A stretch of DNA of 64,000 bases from Cytophagaceae bacterium (GTDB taxonomy: Bacteria; Bacteroidota; Bacteroidia; Cytophagales; Spirosomataceae). Made by a program: the position numbers and the translations under genes. The stretch spans positions 166,928-230,927 of the forward strand of contig JAIXWL010000003.1 in NCBI GenBank assembly GCA_027491315.1. The letters are read 5' to 3'. Positions 1-9,704 of the stretch are shown in pieces. The notes below the pieces were generated by a model. That model worked only from the letters and a program-made list of their open reading frames with translations. It searched no databases and was not told where the DNA came from. Position 1 is the stretch's first letter; every line of letters starts with the position of its first letter.

Positions 1-1585
1 GTCCTCCAATGTCTACACTAGTTCTAAATACACCAATATCCGCTTTTACTTGAGTTGATGTGGCTAGTGTATCAAAATAAATCCAATCTGAAATTCGCTG
101 GATGGTTAAACCTGGTTTAAAATAAATCGATTTAGATTTTAAGCTAATGCCTCCATAAATTTCATCAATGGAGATATTGGCAAAATCATTTTTCCAACGA
201 TAGGAGGTATTATACACCCAGTTATGGGAAATACTCGGACTATACGATATACGTTGAGCAGTGACTTGAAAGAATGGGGATTGAAAATTAGCTTTCAATC
301 GATAATCTGAACCTAATAAATATTCCCCTTCGGCTGTGAAATCAATATTTTTATTGAATGATTGATTTAACCATATACCTACATAATTTTCAAATCGATC
401 TAGACTACTATTATTCATGGGATTATACACAGACCAATACCTTTGTTTCAGGTAGGTTCGGTATACAAATTGCTTATAAATACCCTTAAAACCTGTTTGA
501 TGGCTATAGGAAGACCATTGATTTTCATTGTAAAGAGAATCTTCACTCGGAGCCTGAATGTATTGAATATAAGTTCTAGGATAAAAACCATCGGCTAATG
601 ATTGTTGAAATGCTTTATCACGAAACTTAACGGTCCTATTTTCAACATGTAAGGTTTGAAATAATTGTAAACCTTTCCAGCCAATATATTCATGGTATAA
701 ATGGAATTTGATGAATTTATCATTGGATTGGGAAAGTGAATTGGATAAAAAAGCTGTATTATCTACATATTTTAGAGCTTCATCTGCCGTTAAGGTTTTT
801 GATAATTTAACCCCACCTTGGTCATTTGTACCTTGATCAAAATAATTAATATGCCCAAGTAAACGGTATTTACCATTTTTTGATTGATAATTAGTATGTA
901 ATAAAAGGCCCCATTGACCTAATAAACTTTGTTCTCCAGATTTAAATGCCGCATCCGTTAATACTTTGTCGGCCACCATTCGTTGAAGTGAAATACCAAT
1001 ATTCCACAAGGAATCTACGTTTCTAGCGAAATTAAAATTCAAACGCGTTTGTCCTCCTCCGCCCAAATTATATTCCACTTCAGAATAAGGAGATTTAGAA
1101 TTGAAATACCGCACTTGATCCGTTTGGAAGGCATAAGGAGCATAAACTGAGTAACCAAGTTGCGTACCTAGGCTAGCTGGAGATTGATAAAACACATTTC
1201 TAACGGCCGTTCCATCGTTACCTAAATTAGCCGTCAAAAAGCCGCTTTTTTCTTGAAATAAATAGCGCTGAAAAAGAGTTAGTGTCGTGTCAATTCTTCG
1301 TTTAATGTCCTTAGAATTAACCATATCTGATTCGTACAGATAATACATGGTATTAGGACCATAAATCAATTTAGTGGAATCATCCAGAGCAGCTCTACCA
1401 CTTTTTTGTGGACCTTTACTTTTAGAAGGAGTCGTAGGATTGGCAGGATTGGGGAAACTATTTCGATCATTGGGATTTTGTGTTCCTGGAAAACCCGAAG
1501 ATGTACCAGGTGTTAATACTTGCGCCCAAATAGAAATCGGCAACAAAAATAAAAGTAAAAAAAGTACGGCTAAGCGATGTTTCAT
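1..1585 (-). CDS. Putative porin, Porin_10-type (3' end outside window)
   Basis: An open frame runs leftward from an ATG at 1583-1585 to the window edge, so the C-terminal part is missing. It begins with a signal peptide (MKHRLAVLFLLLFLLP, cleavage near WAQ). A Pro/Asn/Ser-rich linker follows, then a long region of alternating aromatic and polar residues with segments such as YNLGGGGQTRLNF and ends typical of outer-membrane strands. The layout matches the large Bacteroidota putative porin family (PF14121), a predicted outer-membrane beta-barrel; that assignment is from family memory. A -7-like box sits just upstream. lpxK ends about 30 bp upstream in the same orientation, so some readthrough is possible. 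No specific substrate can be inferred. Confidence 0.8.
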   Translation of the reverse strand, partial: MKHRLAVLFLLLFLLPISIWAQVLTPGTSSGFPGTQNPNDRNSFPNPANPTTPSKSKGPQKSGRAALDDSTKLIYGPNTMYYLYESDMVNSKDIKRRIDTTLTLFQRYLFQEKSGFLTANLGNDGTAVRNVFYQSPASLGTQLGYSVYAPYAFQTDQVRYFNSKSPYSEVEYNLGGGGQTRLNFNFARNVDSLWNIGISLQRMVADKVLTDAAFKSGEQSLLGQWGLLLHTNYQSKNGKYRLLGHINYFDQGTNDQGGVKLSKTLTADEALKYVDNTAFLSNSLSQSNDKFIKFHLYHEYIGWKGLQLFQTLHVENRTVKFRDKAFQQSLADGFYPRTYIQYIQAPSEDSLYNENQWSSYSHQTGFKGIYKQFVYRTYLKQRYWSVYNPMNNSSLDRFENYVGIWLNQSFNKNIDFTAEGEYLLGSDYRLKANFQSPFFQVTAQRISYSPSISHNWVYNTSYRWKNDFANISIDEIYGGISLKSKSIYFKPGLTIQRISDWIYFDTLATSTQVKADIGVFRTSVDIGG

Positions 1586-1590
1586 CCCCA

Positions 1591-1598
1591 CAAAGGTA
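1591..1598 (-). promoter_or_regulatory. Putative -7 box (TACCTTTG) for the porin gene
   Basis: On the minus strand this octamer matches the Bacteroidota consensus TAnnTTTG and lies 5 nt before the porin ATG, implying a very short leader. No convincing -33 TTTG is seen at 19 nt spacing, so the call is tentative. Confidence 0.35.
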
Positions 1599-1614
1599 GC
1601 TTAATTTAAGGAAA

Positions 1615-2622
1615 TTATATTGCTAAGCTCTGTTTCAATACATTCCAAAACTCAGCCTCTTTCTCTAAAAAATACATCTCCATAGGCAAATAGAGCAGTT
1701 TTTGTTTCAAGAAAGGATAGTCGTTAGCGACAGATTGTAAACGAACAAAATCCTTGTGCGTAGTAATAAATGCTTCATGTGATGCCATATTCTTGGCTAG
1801 GTTGTTCATTTCTTCAAGCTCTGCCGACTTAAAACGGTGGTGATCAGGGAAAGATTGTGTCCTTTTTAACTCACCTAAGGTGGCAACTTGTTGAAAAAAC
1901 AATGTCGGGTCAGCAATACCGGCTATGGCAAACCAGGTGGTAATGGATTCCGAATTCAGACCTAAGGGTTTAGCATAGCGAATAGATGCAAAATATACGG
2001 GTTTAGGAATTTGGGATTGAAACCATTGCATTTCTTGTCTGCTTAGGTGAGAAGGACAGCGTGTAAGCACAACCACATCCGCCCTATGAATACCTTCTCT
2101 CCATTCCCGGAGCCGGCCCATGGGCATTAAATGGTCTTTAAAATAGGGCTGATCAAAAGTTGTACAAACGATATTAAAATCTGCTTTCAAGGCACGGTGC
2201 TGAAAAGCATCATCTAGAATCACTGTGCTTATTTCTGGGTACTCGGCATACATTTGATGAATTCCTTGAACCCGATTTTCACAAACAGCTACATGGATAT
2301 TGGGAAATGAGGTTTTATAGCTAAGGGGCTCATCTCCTACCTCACTGGCTGTCGAACTAGTCTGAACCCATTTGAAGCCATGGCTAAGTCGTCCATATCC
2401 CCTACTCAAAATACCTAAAGCCGATTGCCAAGGAGCGTGTTGAATCAAATAGGCCACTAAAGGACTTTTGCCAGTACCGCCCACTGCTAGATTTCCTACT
2501 ACAATGGTTTTGGGTTTTTCAAAATGATGTGATTTGAACCAAGCCCAATCATAACATGTATTCCGCAAGAATATGATTATTCCATAAAGTAATGCTGGAA
2601 GCCAAGTCAATAATTTTTTCAT
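1615..2622 (-). CDS. lpxK: Tetraacyldisaccharide 4'-kinase LpxK
   Basis: LpxK phosphorylates the 4' position of the lipid A disaccharide at the inner membrane, so the cell makes lipid A. The 335-residue product has an N-terminal hydrophobic segment (about residues 4-19) and the P-loop GGTGKSP at 48-54, which is the family signature. Later motifs include GDEPLSYK and the DDAFQHR active-site region. I place the start at the ATG 2620-2622 (MKKLLTWLPALLYG), which matches family N-termini. The open frame extends to 2691, but that start would overlap the divergent menC start codon. Length is normal for the family. Confidence 0.93.
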   Translation of the reverse strand: MKKLLTWLPALLYGIIIFLRNTCYDWAWFKSHHFEKPKTIVVGNLAVGGTGKSPLVAYLIQHAPWQSALGILSRGYGRLSHGFKWVQTSSTASEVGDEPLSYKTSFPNIHVAVCENRVQGIHQMYAEYPEISTVILDDAFQHRALKADFNIVCTTFDQPYFKDHLMPMGRLREWREGIHRADVVVLTRCPSHLSRQEMQWFQSQIPKPVYFASIRYAKPLGLNSESITTWFAIAGIADPTLFFQQVATLGELKRTQSFPDHHRFKSAELEEMNNLAKNMASHEAFITTHKDFVRLQSVANDYPFLKQKLLYLPMEMYFLEKEAEFWNVLKQSLAI

Positions 2623-2689
2623 ATCAAGTTTAAAGCTAAAAAGAATCGTCGAGGCGGCAAAACAGCCAAGAAAATAATAACTTGCATAC

Positions 2690-3784
2690 ATGTTTGATAT
2701 ATCTGTTTCTTACCAAAAACATGCTTTAAAATTTCATTTTGAAGCCGGCACTTCTCGGGGTGTGCTGACTGAAAAAAATTCATATTTCATTCAGATAAAG
2801 AATAAAAAAAATCCTCTTCAAGTGGGTTTAGGTGAAGCTGGACCGTTGCGGGGATTAAGCCCCGAATTTGAAGAAGAGGGATTGGCGGGCTTTGAAAAAT
2901 ATATTAAAAGCGCCAATTGGGAGTTATTTCCGGAAAGCCTGGATGAAATTCCCTTATTTGTCAAGGAGCTACCTCTTGGTTACCCTTCCTATAAATTCGC
3001 CATTGAAATGGCAGTTTTCGACTATATCATAGGCAAAAATGGACAATATTTTGATAATGATTTTAGCCAAGGAAATCAGTCAATTCCCATCAATGGACTC
3101 ATTTGGATGGGAAAACCAGATTTCATGGAAGATCAAATCGAAGAAAAAATAGCTCAAGGATATACCTGTTTAAAATTAAAAATTGGGGCTATCGATTTTG
3201 AACAGGAATTAGCCATTTTAAAGAACATTAGAGGTCAGTTTTCGAAAGAACAATTGACTATTCGTGTAGATGCTAACGGGGCTTTTAAAACAGAGGAGGC
3301 CGCTCATAAATTGGAAAAATTAGCCAAACTTGATATTCATAGCATAGAACAACCCATCGCAGCAGGTTTATGGAATGCGATGGCCGATTTATGTAAAGAA
3401 AATATTTTACCCATTGCGCTCGATGAAGAGCTGATAGGCTTAGAGTCTGAATATCAACAAAATCAATTACTAGATAAAATTCCCGCCCAATACCTTATTT
3501 TAAAACCGAGTTTATTAGGTGGATTTTCAGCAAGTCATGATTGGATTCAAGCTGCGGAATCTAGGGAAATGGATTGGTGGATTACTTCGGCTTTGGAATC
3601 AAATATTGGTCTTCAAGCCATTGCGCAATTCACAGCAGATTATTCCCCTAATCTACCTCAAGGTTTAGGGACAGGAAGTTTGTATACCAATAATTTTGCC
3701 TCAGGCTTATCCATACAAAAAGGAAATTTACATTTCAACCCAAATTTTAATCGGATCAATCCATTTCATGAAAATCATGTTTAG
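2690..3784 (+). CDS. menC: o-Succinylbenzoate synthase (enolase superfamily)
   Basis: MenC dehydrates SHCHC to o-succinylbenzoate in menaquinone synthesis. The 364-residue protein carries the full enolase-superfamily active site. KxK lysines lie in LKLKIG (K162, K164). The metal ligands are D194 in VDANG, E220 in EQP and D245 in DEE. K272 lies in KPSLLGG, followed by ESNIGLQAIAQ. The last motif and the size favour o-succinylbenzoate synthase over dipeptide epimerase, though the two are related and context is not decisive: no other men gene is in the window. The gene is divergent from lpxK. Confidence 0.85.
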   Translation: MFDISVSYQKHALKFHFEAGTSRGVLTEKNSYFIQIKNKKNPLQVGLGEAGPLRGLSPEFEEEGLAGFEKYIKSANWELFPESLDEIPLFVKELPLGYPSYKFAIEMAVFDYIIGKNGQYFDNDFSQGNQSIPINGLIWMGKPDFMEDQIEEKIAQGYTCLKLKIGAIDFEQELAILKNIRGQFSKEQLTIRVDANGAFKTEEAAHKLEKLAKLDIHSIEQPIAAGLWNAMADLCKENILPIALDEELIGLESEYQQNQLLDKIPAQYLILKPSLLGGFSASHDWIQAAESREMDWWITSALESNIGLQAIAQFTADYSPNLPQGLGTGSLYTNNFASGLSIQKGNLHFNPNFNRINPFHENHV

Positions 3785-3832
3785 GAAATACATTTTAAGG
3801 CCTATCTTTACAAAAAATTAGAAAAATACTTC

Positions 3833-4234
3833 ATGAATACGATTGACGCGGCAATGATTGCCATCCTTGAAAAACGTTTAGAACTCTCTAAATTGAACTA
3901 TTCAGATGAAAGCTATGATGATGTAGAAGAAATCTTACACGATTTAGAAGATGATTTTAATGAGAAATATGGTGATCAATTAGAAGAAATTCTCGAAAAG
4001 GTTCATATCAAACATTGTCCAGAATCTGATGTGCTCCTACCTACCGCTTACCTAGCCAAAAAATTTGTTGAAACAGAAGATGGAGAAATTGAGATAGGCA
4101 AAAAAGAGGGTGTAGAGGTTGAATGGATTGAAAATCCAGCGGTGGGTGCAAGATTAGTACTTTTGCCTTCACCTACGCGAATTTTATTAATGACTCCCAA
4201 AGGTATCTCTGTAGTTTGGGAAAAAGAAAGCTAA
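3833..4234 (+). CDS. Small acidic protein of unknown function
   Basis: This 133-residue protein is not recognised. The N-terminal half is strongly acidic and helical (repeated Asp/Glu around residues 24-55). The C-terminal half alternates hydrophobic residues in a beta pattern (ARLVLLPSPTRILLMTPKG). There is no signal peptide or membrane segment, so it is probably cytoplasmic. It starts 48 bp after menC and ends at a strong hairpin terminator. It looks like a lineage-conserved single-domain protein, but that is inference; no motif supports a catalytic role. Confidence 0.75.
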   Translation: MNTIDAAMIAILEKRLELSKLNYSDESYDDVEEILHDLEDDFNEKYGDQLEEILEKVHIKHCPESDVLLPTAYLAKKFVETEDGEIEIGKKEGVEVEWIENPAVGARLVLLPSPTRILLMTPKGISVVWEKES

Positions 4235-4266
4235 TCATTCCAACGAGTATCGTTAACACAACATAA

Positions 4267-4298
4267 AAAAGCCACTAGATTTATTTCTAGTGGCTTTT
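4267..4298. terminator. Bidirectional intrinsic terminator
   Basis: A perfect 9-bp stem (GCCACTAGA, 4271-4279, pairing with 4286-4294) with a 6-nt loop is flanked by A-rich and T-rich tracts on the two sides. It can therefore end both the menC-side transcript and the hemF transcript converging from the right. Confidence 0.85.
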
Positions 4299-4321
4299 CT
4301 TTTAATCAAATGGGAATAAAA

Positions 4322-5218
4322 TTAATATACCCAATCAATACCTTTGACTAATAATTTCTGCGTTTCAATTCCCAAAGGGTAATCAGAATAATCGTGCATA
4401 TAGTCCCAGCTAGCTAATGGAGGCAAACTCATCAATATTGATTCTGTTCTACCATTCGTTTCTAAACCGAATTTTGTACCCCTGTCATGTACCAAATTAA
4501 ACTCTACATACCTTCCACGACGCAAAAGCTGAAACGCTTTTTCTTTCTCTCCAAAGGGCCTGATAGCATTTTCTTCCATCAAATGACTGTAAATTGGCAC
4601 AAAAGCTTCTCCTACCGCTTTAACAAAGTCAAAATGGGCTAATTTTTCTTCAAGATTCTTTGATTTGACATAATCAAAAAATATCCCTCCTATTCCTCGT
4701 GTTTCTTCTCGGTGAGTATTAAAAAAATAATCATCTGCCCAAGTTTTATAGCTAGGATAATAGGATTTATCAAAGCGGTCACAAACTGATTTTATTTGTT
4801 CATGAAACCATTTGGCTTGTTCAGGTATGATGATATGAGGCGTTAAATCTATACCTCCACCAAACCAGTTTTCGCCATTGCTTAATTCAAAATACCGAAC
4901 ATTCATATGAATAATCGGTACCCAAGGATTGATTGGGTGCATAACAATAGAAACTCCAGAGGCAAAAAAATCTACCTCTTCCTTTAAATCTAGACTTTTC
5001 ACCATTTTAGGGTGCAATGGTCCAAATACAGCTGAAAAATTCACGCCAGCCTTTTCTAAGATATTCCCGTTCACAATCACTCGAGAGCGACCACCTCCGC
5101 CTTCCTTCCGCTTCCAATTATCTTCCTTAAATCTACTACCCCCATCTACGGCTTCTATGCCCTTACAGATAGAATCTTGCAAACCTTTAAAATATTCGGC
5201 TATAACTTCCTTACGCAT
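4322..5218 (-). CDS. hemF: Oxygen-dependent coproporphyrinogen III oxidase
   Basis: HemF oxidatively decarboxylates coproporphyrinogen III to protoporphyrinogen IX using O2, so the organism makes haem aerobically. The 298-residue length is typical. Signature segments are VNFSAVFG near residue 58, VMHPINPWVPIIHMNVRYFE, the GGGIDLTP loop, HREETRGIGGIFFDY, and RRGRYVEFNLVHDRGT near the C-terminus. The gene begins 2 bp after the penicillin-binding protein gene and is co-directional with it, so it is probably the last gene of a three-gene transcript ending at the 4267-4298 terminator. Confidence 0.95.
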   Translation of the reverse strand: MRKEVIAEYFKGLQDSICKGIEAVDGGSRFKEDNWKRKEGGGGRSRVIVNGNILEKAGVNFSAVFGPLHPKMVKSLDLKEEVDFFASGVSIVMHPINPWVPIIHMNVRYFELSNGENWFGGGIDLTPHIIIPEQAKWFHEQIKSVCDRFDKSYYPSYKTWADDYFFNTHREETRGIGGIFFDYVKSKNLEEKLAHFDFVKAVGEAFVPIYSHLMEENAIRPFGEKEKAFQLLRRGRYVEFNLVHDRGTKFGLETNGRTESILMSLPPLASWDYMHDYSDYPLGIETQKLLVKGIDWVY

Positions 5219-5220
5219 AT

Positions 5221-7833
5221 TTATTGAGGGGAATGTTGATTGGTATCAGGCGTTTCAGTAGGACTTCCTAATAAAGAATTGAGTGAATCCAATTCCGAAT
5301 CACTGACTTGAAGTGAATCTGGTAGGGTACTGTATGAACTTTGACAGTTAAAATCCTTTTTAACCACTCGTTTATCTAATTTGTCAAAAGGTACGGGCTT
5401 ATAATTAGCCAAAAGAGGGTCATTGACAACTTTTATCATAAAGCGCTTGTAAATCGGCAAGGCTGTTTTAGAACCTTCACCCAAAGCACCCGTTCGGAAG
5501 TGAATTGAACGGTCATCCCCACCAACCCAAACACCGGATATTAAATTATGAGTCATACCTATAAACCAACCATCTGAATGATTGGATGTTGTACCGGTTT
5601 TAGCTGCAAATGCAGGTGCATATCGATTATTGGCCGGTAATAAAACTTCTCCCTCGTTCCATAATAATGAACTACCTGTTCCACCTTCATAAACCACCCC
5701 TTCCAACATGGAGCGAACTAATTGAGCTGATTCTTTTTTGATGACACGGTAAGAAACAGGGTCAAAACGTTGTAAAACCTTGCCATTTTGATCCTTAATT
5801 TCTTGAACTATCATTGGCTCCACATGGATACCTTCATTGACAAAAGCGGAATAGGCACCAATCATTTCGTACAAGGAAACATCAAAAGAGCCTAATCCTA
5901 TGGAAGGAACTGCTTTTAATGGACTCTTGATTCCCATTTTCTGCGCATAATACATAACAGTGTCCGCTCCTACCTCATTGGTTAAACGGGCAGTAATTGA
6001 GTTAATGGATTTAGCCAATGCCCTACGTATGGGCATAGCCGAATAGGAAAAAGTCCCATCAGCATTGGATGGCCTCCAAATTTTCTTTTCGCCCTTTTCT
6101 TCTACTTCCAGTTCAAATGGCTCATCGGTCATCATGTAACATGGCGACAAATCTTTAGGTCCATCAATCGCGGCCGTATAAACAAAGGGTTTAAATGTAG
6201 ATCCGGGTTGACGCTTCGATTGCTTTACGTGATCGTACTTAAAATACTTAAAATCCAATCCACCTACCCAAGCTTTAATATGCCCTGTGTATGGATCCAA
6301 GGTCATCATTCCTGACTGTAAGAATCGCTTATAATATTGGATCGAGTCATAGGCACTCATGGTCATTTGTTCTTCACCCATGGTAGACCTAGAATACACC
6401 CACATTTTCCGCTTGACAATCTTCATGTAATGCATGACAGAATCGGGATTATTGGGATATTTATGTACTAATGCCTTATAGTATTCCGTACGTTTAGCCA
6501 CTGTATCAATGAAACCAGGAATTTCTTTACCATGTTCATCTACCCAAGGATTTTGCCCAGTCCAGTGATTATCAAATGTTTTTTGAATGGAACGCATACC
6601 TGACTCCACGGCTTGTTCAGCATGAATCTGCATTCTAGAATCAATGGTCGTGTAGATTTTCAAACCATCACGATATAAATCAATTTCCATATCGTTGGCT
6701 TTAGCCCATTCATTCAAATATTTAGCAATGGCCACTTTGAAATAATTGCCAGTACCGTCATAGGGTGATTCTTCATTAGAATGTAATTCAATAGGCATTT
6801 TAGCTAATGAATCGAAGGCGTTTTTCTTGAGATAACCAGCCTTTACCATTTGGGCTAAGACTACATTACGACGTTTCCAAGCTTTATTTTGTTCCAATGG
6901 TTTACCTTCATAACGCTTAGGATTATAGGTCGTAGTAGCTTTCTGAAGTCCCACTAAAATAGCAGCCTCTTGGATATTTAAAGAATCTGGGGAAGTATTG
7001 AAATAGGTTTTAGATGCTACTTTAATACCGTAGGCATTATTTCCATAGTCAACCGTATTTAAGTACCAAAGGATGATTTCATCTTTGGTATAAAAACGTT
7101 CTAGTTTAATGGCGGTCACCCACTCTTTGGATTTATATATCAACTTACTTAAACCTGGAATATAGCCAAATAAACCTGTTTTGGTAAATCCTTTTTTAGT
7201 CCTTGTTTTAAATAAATTCTTAGCCAATTGCTGAGAAATGGTACTTCCGCCCCCACGATCACCGCCTTTTACTAATCCCACAGCCACTCCTGCCCAAGCT
7301 TGAAAGTCTATACCGGTATGTTCGTAAAAACGGGCATCTTCGGTTGCCACTAGGGCTTGAACAAGGTAAGGCGAAAGCAATTTATAATCGCGTATTGGAG
7401 TTCTATTTTCTGCAAAGTATTTTCCTAATAAAACACCATCAGCAGAATAAATTTCAGAAGCTTGAGATAATTTAGGATTTTGCAATTCATCTACTCCTGG
7501 CATTTCACCCGTCAACCAAAAGATATTGGTCTCAATCACAAACAGGTAGATTAGCACATACATGACTACTTTACCCGCTACTTTCCACATGGTGACAATG
7601 GGACGATAATAAGGAGAATTTCGGTCTACTCGGGCTTCATAATAAGCCTCGATTAATCTCCATTTTGTCCGTAGAAAAAAACTGGTCATTGCCACTTGGC
7701 CTACCAGCCAAGAATACTTCTTTTCTCCTAGGACACGAGCTAATAAGGACAAGAACAAAACCGTTAAACGCTCCAATCCTGTCCAGAAAAGGCTTTTAAG
7801 CTGTTGAACGATTGCGCGAATTCGTTGTAGCAT
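5221..7833 (-). CDS. Class A penicillin-binding protein 1A
   Basis: This bifunctional peptidoglycan synthase (870 residues) combines glycosyltransferase and transpeptidase activity. A membrane anchor lies near residues 85-108. The GT51 domain contains the catalytic Glu in ATEDARFYEH (E165) and GGSTISQQLAKN (195-206). The transpeptidase domain has SxxK at S545-K548 (GSTFK), SIN at 609-611 and KTGT at 745-748. The N-terminal cytoplasmic region of about 80 residues is longer than in E. coli PBP1A. The tail is Ser/Pro/Thr-rich. It sits between a TrpF-like gene and hemF with short gaps (12 and 2 bp). Confidence 0.96.
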   Translation of the reverse strand: MLQRIRAIVQQLKSLFWTGLERLTVLFLSLLARVLGEKKYSWLVGQVAMTSFFLRTKWRLIEAYYEARVDRNSPYYRPIVTMWKVAGKVVMYVLIYLFVIETNIFWLTGEMPGVDELQNPKLSQASEIYSADGVLLGKYFAENRTPIRDYKLLSPYLVQALVATEDARFYEHTGIDFQAWAGVAVGLVKGGDRGGGSTISQQLAKNLFKTRTKKGFTKTGLFGYIPGLSKLIYKSKEWVTAIKLERFYTKDEIILWYLNTVDYGNNAYGIKVASKTYFNTSPDSLNIQEAAILVGLQKATTTYNPKRYEGKPLEQNKAWKRRNVVLAQMVKAGYLKKNAFDSLAKMPIELHSNEESPYDGTGNYFKVAIAKYLNEWAKANDMEIDLYRDGLKIYTTIDSRMQIHAEQAVESGMRSIQKTFDNHWTGQNPWVDEHGKEIPGFIDTVAKRTEYYKALVHKYPNNPDSVMHYMKIVKRKMWVYSRSTMGEEQMTMSAYDSIQYYKRFLQSGMMTLDPYTGHIKAWVGGLDFKYFKYDHVKQSKRQPGSTFKPFVYTAAIDGPKDLSPCYMMTDEPFELEVEEKGEKKIWRPSNADGTFSYSAMPIRRALAKSINSITARLTNEVGADTVMYYAQKMGIKSPLKAVPSIGLGSFDVSLYEMIGAYSAFVNEGIHVEPMIVQEIKDQNGKVLQRFDPVSYRVIKKESAQLVRSMLEGVVYEGGTGSSLLWNEGEVLLPANNRYAPAFAAKTGTTSNHSDGWFIGMTHNLISGVWVGGDDRSIHFRTGALGEGSKTALPIYKRFMIKVVNDPLLANYKPVPFDKLDKRVVKKDFNCQSSYSTLPDSLQVSDSELDSLNSLLGSPTETPDTNQHSPQ

Positions 7834-7845
7834 AAATGGATTGAA

Positions 7846-8439
7846 TTATTCCGTTTCTAATTTTTCTAAGATACTCATTAAATCCGTAAAATCCCTAAAT
7901 CCTGGTCTATCCTCATGCCCAGCCATAAGTCCTATTCCTTGGATTGAACTTTGCTCCACCCATTCCTCTAAATCTTCTTCTGGAAGTTCTAAGCCCAAGA
8001 TGACAGGATACTGAGCTGCCCAGGTTTCTATCTGAGCTTCCATACCCACCAAAGAATCCGGAGAATCTGCCACTAATAAAAAATAAGCCACATAAGGTGC
8101 AGCTGTAGCAAATAAGGCAGGTAAATTATCTGAATCAATATTGACCCGCATCATTTTTGGAATATCTAATTCTAATAAACGCGGTAATTGCACCCGGGAA
8201 TCCACTTCAATCCAATCAGGTGCATAGTTTTGAACGATTTCTTTAATTTGATCTGACGAAAGTCCTGAAAGTTCTGCCACAATTTCTACTCCACTTAACC
8301 AATTTCTAATTTCCTTAAACTTATCTAATGGCATTTCATGCAAGGCAAACCCTAACCAATCAACCCCCATGCCGGCACAATATCGAGCATCCGAAAGGTT
8401 ATCAATGGAGGAAACCTTCACCCGTGTTTTTAACATCAT
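7846..8439 (-). CDS. TrpF-like (beta/alpha) barrel protein, catalytic residues not conserved
   Basis: The 197-residue product resembles phosphoribosylanthranilate isomerase: the N-terminus (VKVSSIDNLSDARYCAGMGVD) follows the TrpF pattern VKICGLxxxxDAxxxxxxGxD. The C-terminal GLMAGHEDRPGFRDF follows the usual SGVExxPGxKD loop. The catalytic Cys of KICG is replaced by Ser10, with Ser11 for Gly, and the usual GGTGxxFDW segment with the catalytic Asp is not found. I infer a paralogue that is unlikely to work as a standard tryptophan-pathway isomerase. No other trp gene is nearby. It is the first gene of the PBP1A-hemF group. Confidence 0.7.
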   Translation of the reverse strand: MMLKTRVKVSSIDNLSDARYCAGMGVDWLGFALHEMPLDKFKEIRNWLSGVEIVAELSGLSSDQIKEIVQNYAPDWIEVDSRVQLPRLLELDIPKMMRVNIDSDNLPALFATAAPYVAYFLLVADSPDSLVGMEAQIETWAAQYPVILGLELPEEDLEEWVEQSSIQGIGLMAGHEDRPGFRDFTDLMSILEKLETE

Positions 8440-8564
8440 ATTTTATTCTAAAACAATTGGCAAAACTACTGCATAGGACGTGAATTACAAATAAAAATGA
8501 CTTATTGGAGAAATAAATCATTAAATTGCAGAAAATTTCTGCAGGCTTTGAACCTGAATTGAAT

Positions 8565-9704
8565 ATGGAAACAAAAGGACGCGTTCTCGTCGCTATGAGC
8601 GGCGGCATTGACAGCTCGGTCGCAGCTGTATTATTACACGAACAAGGGTACGAAGTGATAGGCATGACCATGAAAACATGGGACTATGCTAGCTCAGGTG
8701 GAACGAAAAAAGAAACAGGCTGCTGTTCTCTAGATTCCATCAATGATGCTCGGCACATAGCCGTTTCATTGGGATTCCCGCATTACATTTTAGACATTCG
8801 GGAAGAATTCGGTGATTCAGTTATCGATTATTTTACCAATGAATATGTAGAAGGTAGAACTCCTAACCCCTGTGTCATGTGCAATACCCACATCAAATGG
8901 GATGCCTTATTACGTAGAGCAGACCAGTTGGGATGTGATTTTATCGCAACAGGACATTATGCCCAAATCCGACAAGAAAATAATCGATATATTATTTCAA
9001 AGGGGGTAGATGCCTTAAAAGATCAAAGCTACGTGCTTTGGGGAGTATCTCAGGAGAGTCTTGCTAGGACCATTTTGCCTTTGGGACATTTAACCAAACA
9101 ACGCATCCGTGAAATGGCCACTGAAAGAGGCTTTGTGGATTTAGTGAATAAATCAGAAAGCTATGAAATTTGTTTCGTGCCAGACAACGACTACCGAGGC
9201 TTTTTAAAAAGACGTTTACCTGATTTAGAAGAAGCAGTACAAGGAGGAAATTTCGTGGATCAGTCGGGAAAAATCATTGGGAAACATGAGGGCTACCCAT
9301 TTTATACCATTGGTCAAAGAAAAGGACTAGGAAAAGCCTTTGGTTTTCCTGCTTTTGTCACGGAAATTCGGAAAGAAACGAATGAGGTGGTAATTGGAAA
9401 ATTAGAGGATTTGAATCGTACAGGTATGTATGTGGGACAATTAAATCTTCAGAAATATGCTGAAATACCAGCCGGAGGCCTAGAAACCAATACAAAAGTT
9501 CGATACAAGGATCCGGGAACGGAAGGGTTAATTGAACAAATAGCTGATAAAATCAAAGTAACTTTTCATGATGAAGTTTCAGGTATAGCACCGGGGCAAG
9601 CAGCTGTATTTTATGAAGGGGATGACGTGATTGGCGGAGGATGGATTTTAAAATCATTCCAAAAAGGTAGTGTATTTGAAAATATTCAATCATTTGCTGT
9701 ATGA
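8565..9704 (+). CDS. mnmA: tRNA-specific 2-thiouridylase MnmA
   Basis: MnmA thiolates U34 of tRNA-Lys, Glu and Gln in the cytoplasm. The 379-residue protein has the PP-loop SGGIDSS at 12-18, the catalytic Cys pair C103 (NPCVMCN) and C203 (EICFVPD), the GHYA motif at 130-133, and a C-terminal barrel ending GGGWI. I chose the ATG at 8565 because METKGRVLVAMSGG matches family starts. A TTG 39 nt upstream (8526) would add an atypical extension. Its stop overlaps the next gene by 4 nt (ATGA), indicating translational coupling. Confidence 0.95.
   Translation: METKGRVLVAMSGGIDSSVAAVLLHEQGYEVIGMTMKTWDYASSGGTKKETGCCSLDSINDARHIAVSLGFPHYILDIREEFGDSVIDYFTNEYVEGRTPNPCVMCNTHIKWDALLRRADQLGCDFIATGHYAQIRQENNRYIISKGVDALKDQSYVLWGVSQESLARTILPLGHLTKQRIREMATERGFVDLVNKSESYEICFVPDNDYRGFLKRRLPDLEEAVQGGNFVDQSGKIIGKHEGYPFYTIGQRKGLGKAFGFPAFVTEIRKETNEVVIGKLEDLNRTGMYVGQLNLQKYAEIPAGGLETNTKVRYKDPGTEGLIEQIADKIKVTFHDEVSGIAPGQAAVFYEGDDVIGGGWILKSFQKGSVFENIQSFAV

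Noticed and set aside
1374..1604. Plus-strand open frame of 76 codons
   Set aside because: It lies opposite the well-supported minus-strand porin gene with its signal peptide; the plus-strand product has no recognisable features.
2623..2691. N-terminal extension of LpxK to 2691
   Set aside because: It overlaps the divergent menC start and is absent from the usual LpxK N-terminus, which begins at the ATG 2622.
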